Positions 56,601 to 59,050 of a stretch of DNA of 59,050 nt are shown piece after piece (within the stretch, counting starts at the first letter, position 1; every line of letters starts with the position of its first letter). Origin of the DNA: Chitinophaga pinensis (GTDB taxonomy: Bacteria; Bacteroidota; Bacteroidia; Chitinophagales; Chitinophagaceae); assembly GCF_007896845.1 (NCBI RefSeq), contig NZ_VOHS01000032.1, positions 1 to 59,050 of the forward strand, written 5' to 3'. The position numbers were made by a program, and so were the translations under genes. The notes under the pieces were generated by a model that was not told where the DNA came from, did not search any database, and was given only the letters and a program-made list of their open reading frames with translations.

Positions 56601-57222
56601 AATTTATGCTTACAGGTGGGCGGGGCTTGATCCGCAAACCGGTGATCCTTTAGGCTATCTGGATGGAAAGATCAGTAAAGAATACAATAATATCACCCGT
56701 ACGAATAACGCTGCTGATATTGAGTATTATGGTCCGGCAAGACCAACCATATTTGGTGCATTACGTAACACGATCGCCTATAAAGGATTAACGCTGTCAA
56801 TAAATTTTGCATTTAAAATGAGGTATTACTTCAGACGTACTTCTATTGCATACAGTAACCTTTTCGGCAATTGGTCCGGACATGAAGATTTTATTGACAG
56901 ATGGAAGCAGGCGGGAGATGAAACCCATACAAATGTACCTTCAATGGTATATCCTGCTGATGCAAACAGAGATGTGTTTTATCAGTATTCTGCTGCCCTC
57001 ATTGAGAAAGGAGATCATATCAGATTACAGGATATCAGACTGAGTTATAATATGAATAACGTTCTGTTAAAACGAATCGGAGCAGAATATATACAGGTTT
57101 ACCTATACGCCAATAATCCCGGGCTTATCTGGAAGGCTAATAAATCAGATATAGATCCTGACTACCTTATAGGAAACCGGGTCTCCCGTACTTTGTCGCT
57201 GGGCTGTAAGCTCAGTTTCTAA
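53695..57222 (+). CDS. SusC/RagA-family TonB-linked outer-membrane protein with STN domain
   Basis: A 1175-residue transporter. Signal peptide about 1-28. An STN (secretin/TonB short N-terminal) domain lies at about 37-110 (SLQYDNIPLADFFHIISQQ), a CarboxypepD_reg-like domain at about 127-200 (TARGIISMSDGTPLEGASI), then the plug (VDNITVLKDAAAASIWGAFSGNGVIVI) and a large barrel ending LSLGCKLSF. The STN domain is the element that signals to a FecR protein, fitting the sigma/FecR pair next door. It probably imports an oligomer bound by the SusD-like protein encoded 15 bp downstream. The substrate is not known. Confidence 0.95.
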   Translation: MYHRCWDCILYSLGVFVLLIIPIHPAHSQDQSSQQRVSLQYDNIPLADFFHIISQQTGYIVFYDNQIVNGQLKVTVHMDNVPLQQVLEKILPEKGYAWKVKAGKIFIYKGENDNKRERKDVKTPVYTARGIISMSDGTPLEGASISVAATGAAITRTNEKGLFFFNTNGSDTLIRVSYTGFKSQEINLKSGVSTNVVLQPMITDLAVVAVRSNGYEKIPQERATGSFVQINNQLFNRRVGATVLERLEGIASGVLFPNKNIPPYSNEAYISVRGRSTILANAQPLIVVDNFPYTGDINLLNPNDVDNITVLKDAAAASIWGAFSGNGVIVITTKRGKLNQPLKVEANMNITVGAKPDLYYNRAFLPANEFIDVEQFLFDKGFYDDDLSNTFTYPVISPVVELLDKKRSGLISAAEADAAIDKYRHLDIRKDYEKYMYRNSVSQQYAVNITSGGDRSAYMLSVGYDRNLSNKVGASSDRFTLNNYSTFNFWNRVELSTGVSFVMNNSNAGLMDLISPGGGKSVYYPYAQLADANGNALALPKDFRYSFISNLHEEGLLDWTYRPLDELKLADNMTRQYHIRLNPGLKVNIFKGLVAEIRYQFEKQLSRTKEYHSLASYSPRSMINIFTQVENGTVLHPIPVGAILDEISNELTTNNYRAQLNFNQSFRRRHVIAAIAGVEQRETINEGRSFNYLGYNKETNAYSSALDYSRYYDGYMYLGEAGYIPRQRSINRYNNVFISYYGDASYKLNDRYIVTASTRLDQSNIWGVSTNQKGVPLWSAGLGWNISNEEFYKWKALPLIKLRTTYGKNGNYDPNMSGKLVISYYENPIIVGIPAAVVGQQPNPYLRWEKSAMFNVGVDFETRNNVINGSIEFYKKKGEELIGDQLLPSQVGTTVITNNSANMKGGGLDIVLSSININRRISWTTDFLFNYNWDKITGFKYVRPYRGAIAGGDGTISTIYPVLGRPVYGIYAYRWAGLDPQTGDPLGYLDGKISKEYNNITRTNNAADIEYYGPARPTIFGALRNTIAYKGLTLSINFAFKMRYYFRRTSIAYSNLFGNWSGHEDFIDRWKQAGDETHTNVPSMVYPADANRDVFYQYSAALIEKGDHIRLQDIRLSYNMNNVLLKRIGAEYIQVYLYANNPGLIWKANKSDIDPDYLIGNRVSRTLSLGCKLSF

Positions 57223-57237
57223 TTTAAATATAGGATC

Positions 57238-58585
57238 ATGTACAAATACCTCTTCTTTCTCTTTATGTATCTGTTTCTTCAGGCTTGTACGAAAAAATTA
57301 GATCTCAAACCTGATGAGTCGAGGCTTATTCCAGAGACCCTGGAAGATCTGCAGGCATTGCTGGATAATACAGATGCTAATAATAATAACATACCGGCAT
57401 ATACGGAAGCTGGCGCTGACAACTACTACATAACGGATGTACGATTTAATTCATTGTCAACAAATGGACAACGCAATGCATACATATGGGGAAATGAGAT
57501 CTTTACCGCAACTGATCTAACATTAGACTGGGGAGGATATACAAGGATCAATTATTCTAACCTTGTATTGGAAACACTTACGGGCATTAACACCACGCCG
57601 GGAACGAAGGCTTATAATAACGTAAAGGGGTCGGCTTTATTCCTGAGGGCACTATCTTTTTATACAATGGCGGAACTATTTACAAAACCATATGATAGTT
57701 CAGGGGCTTCTTCTGATCCTGGTTTACCGCTAAGAACAACGGCAGACGCTCAACAAGTATTTCCACGTGCCAGCCTCAGGGCGACTTATGAAATGATTTT
57801 GATGATTTGGCGCAGGCCGCTAAGTTACTGCCTGATACACCCATGTATAAACCCGGCCCTCTCGTGTGGCCGCCTTTGCTTTATTGAGCAGAATTTATCT
57901 TGGCCTGGGTAACTACGGGAAAGCAAAGATTTTGCAGACAGTTCGCTGGCCATTTATCACAATCTGCTCGATTATAATACTGTGGAAAATGTATCGAATC
58001 TGCCTTTTGATCAGTTTAATGCTGATGTGTTATTCACTGCTGCTATGACAACCTGTGGTCTGTTGAGTGCAACAAATAGCCCTATAGACACTTTGCTGTA
58101 TAATCAATTTGAAGCGAATGATCTTAGAAAGACGCTTTTTTTCCGGCAAAATGCAAGTGGAATGTTTCTTTTAAAGGGACATATTCAGGTAGTACGCTTT
58201 TGCAATTTGGCGGTCTTGCCGTTGATGAAGTAATACTTAACAGGGCGGAATGTCTTGCAAGAATCGGAGACGTGCGGGCGCTATGAAAGATTTGAACACA
58301 CTGCTGAGATCACGGTGGGTGACTGGCACATATGCAGATATGACAGCCACTGACGGGGCCGATGCATTGTTAAAAGTGCTGAGAGAAAGACGGAAAGAAT
58401 TGATATTTCGTGGTCGTAGGTGGACAGATCTGAGACGACTCAATAAAGATCCGCGGTTTGCAAAAACAATTGTCAGAAAAATAAATGGTGCACTTATCAA
58501 TTGTTACCAGGTGATTCCCGTTATGTATTTCCTATTCCGGATGATGAAAATAGAATTAAGTGGTATAGAACAAAATGTGAGATAA
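57238..58585 (+). pseudogene. SusD/RagB-family lipoprotein, multiply frameshifted
   Basis: Surface lipoprotein that caps the SusC channel. The signal ends in lipobox-like FLQAC, followed by LKPDESRLIPETLEDLQALLDN. The frame is lost near 57801, 57851, 57928, 58162, 58280, 58495 and 58548. Restoring one base at each (removing one at the last) gives a continuous SusD protein of about 450 residues: SRVAAFALLSRIYLGLGNYGKAK, VDEVILNRAECLARIGD, LLKVLRERRKELIFRGRRW and the end PIPDDEIELSGIEQNVR. Such clean restoration argues for consensus errors, not decay. Confidence 0.85.
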
Positions 58586-58594
58586 AAAATAGTT

Positions 58595-59050
58595 ATGCAG
58601 AAATACCTATTTTTATTGTTTGCCTATTTTTTAGCGATAGAAGCGCATGCGCAGGAAAAAGAACCATTGACAAATACAGTAACCTGATTGCCCGACCCAT
58701 GCGCGGCAAAAAAATACCTGATCTCCGTTTCCATAATGTCTTGAACTATAAAAAGTCTGGATTCAGATTGTCTGAATTCAAAGGAAAGGCTGTATTGATG
58801 ATTTCTGGGCATCCTTTTGCCAACCTTGTCTGGCACAGTTTCCGCGGCTTCAGGCTATGCAGGATAAATTCGGGAAGGAACTGCAAATAATTACTATTAC
58901 AAGTGATCGTCAGGAGACAGTCAGACAATTGTTTGATAAATCAGTTATCAGGGATTTAAAATAGTCACTGCCACAAATGATAGTAAGGGTCGAATGATAG
59001 ATATTTTCCATGTTTCCACATAGATATATTCCTCATTACATATGGATAGA
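58595..59050 (+). pseudogene. TlpA-like thioredoxin-fold protein, frameshifted and cut by the window edge
   Basis: ATG 58595 starts a signal peptide (MQKYLFLLFAYFLAIEAHAQ) 9 bp after the SusD stop. Later frames supply RGKKIPDLRFHNVLNYKKSG, then, if one T is restored near 58797, VLIDFWASFCQPCLAQFPRLQ with the redox CxxC (CQPC), followed by ELQIITITSDRQETVRQLF and a cis-proline-type YIPHYIWI at the edge. This is a TlpA/AhpC-TSA type disulfide reductase, commonly found behind SusC/SusD pairs. At least three frame breaks; the C-terminus lies outside the window. Confidence 0.75.

Overview
The window reads as a chromosomal segment of a Bacteroidota bacterium, most likely Chitinophaga or a close Chitinophagaceae relative (inference from gene content, no search run). 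The indicators are SusC/SusD-type proteins with a FecR/ECF-sigma pair, a FeS carrier Mrp that lacks the usual CxxC, abundant exported proteins ending in A-x-A/AQ signal peptides, and several TAnnTTTG -7-like elements upstream of genes. No phage, transposase, integrase or CRISPR array was seen.

Layout. 13-8,468 is mostly housekeeping: a broken AAA ATPase, prmC, ribD coupled to a secreted protein with two copies of one domain, a YigZ/IMPACT protein, hydroxybutyryl-CoA dehydrogenase, a carboxypeptidase-regulatory-like protein and Mrp. 8,551-10,791 is an exported oxidoreductase/epimerase pair. 11,055-22,398 holds pyrF, a glutaryl-CoA-type dehydrogenase, apbE, an outer-membrane barrel plus DUF4136 lipoprotein, a HAD phosphatase, a DUF2339/DUF3999 membrane pair, an SDR and an AraC regulator. 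22,597-24,895 is a molybdate transporter operon (modABC). Next come a GDPD-like phosphodiesterase, tRNA-Leu(GAG), a histidine kinase, a glycosyltransferase and a tiny lipoprotein gene with its own promoter and terminator. 28,679-30,433 is a largely gene-free stretch with 11-bp repeat arrays and two tandem tRNA-Gly(GCC) genes. 30,434-34,630 holds a GH51 arabinofuranosidase convergent with a TonB-dependent receptor.

The most interesting block is 34,991-51,108. On the minus strand, closely spaced and probably one operon, are: a stand-alone receiver protein, a membrane HEAT-repeat protein, two paralogous processive family-2 glycosyltransferases, one long TPR plus YaiO-type outer-membrane barrel protein (split here by a one-base indel), and a DUF4838/F5-8C lipoprotein. 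Divergently on the plus strand are a large hybrid kinase, CheR, a CheB catalytic domain, a receiver-kinase and a small acidic protein. The arrangement suggests a polysaccharide synthesis and export machine controlled by phosphorelay and Che-like methylation chemistry without a visible chemoreceptor. 51,523-59,050 is an ECF sigma / FecR / SusC(STN) / SusD / TlpA-like nutrient-uptake locus running off the right edge.

Quality caveat. At least eight genes have frames that can be restored by one-base changes, mostly missing bases in short homopolymers. Lesions are dense at both ends (13-1,225 and 57,800-59,050) and sparse between. This looks more like consensus errors near contig ends than true gene decay, so I describe the restored products.
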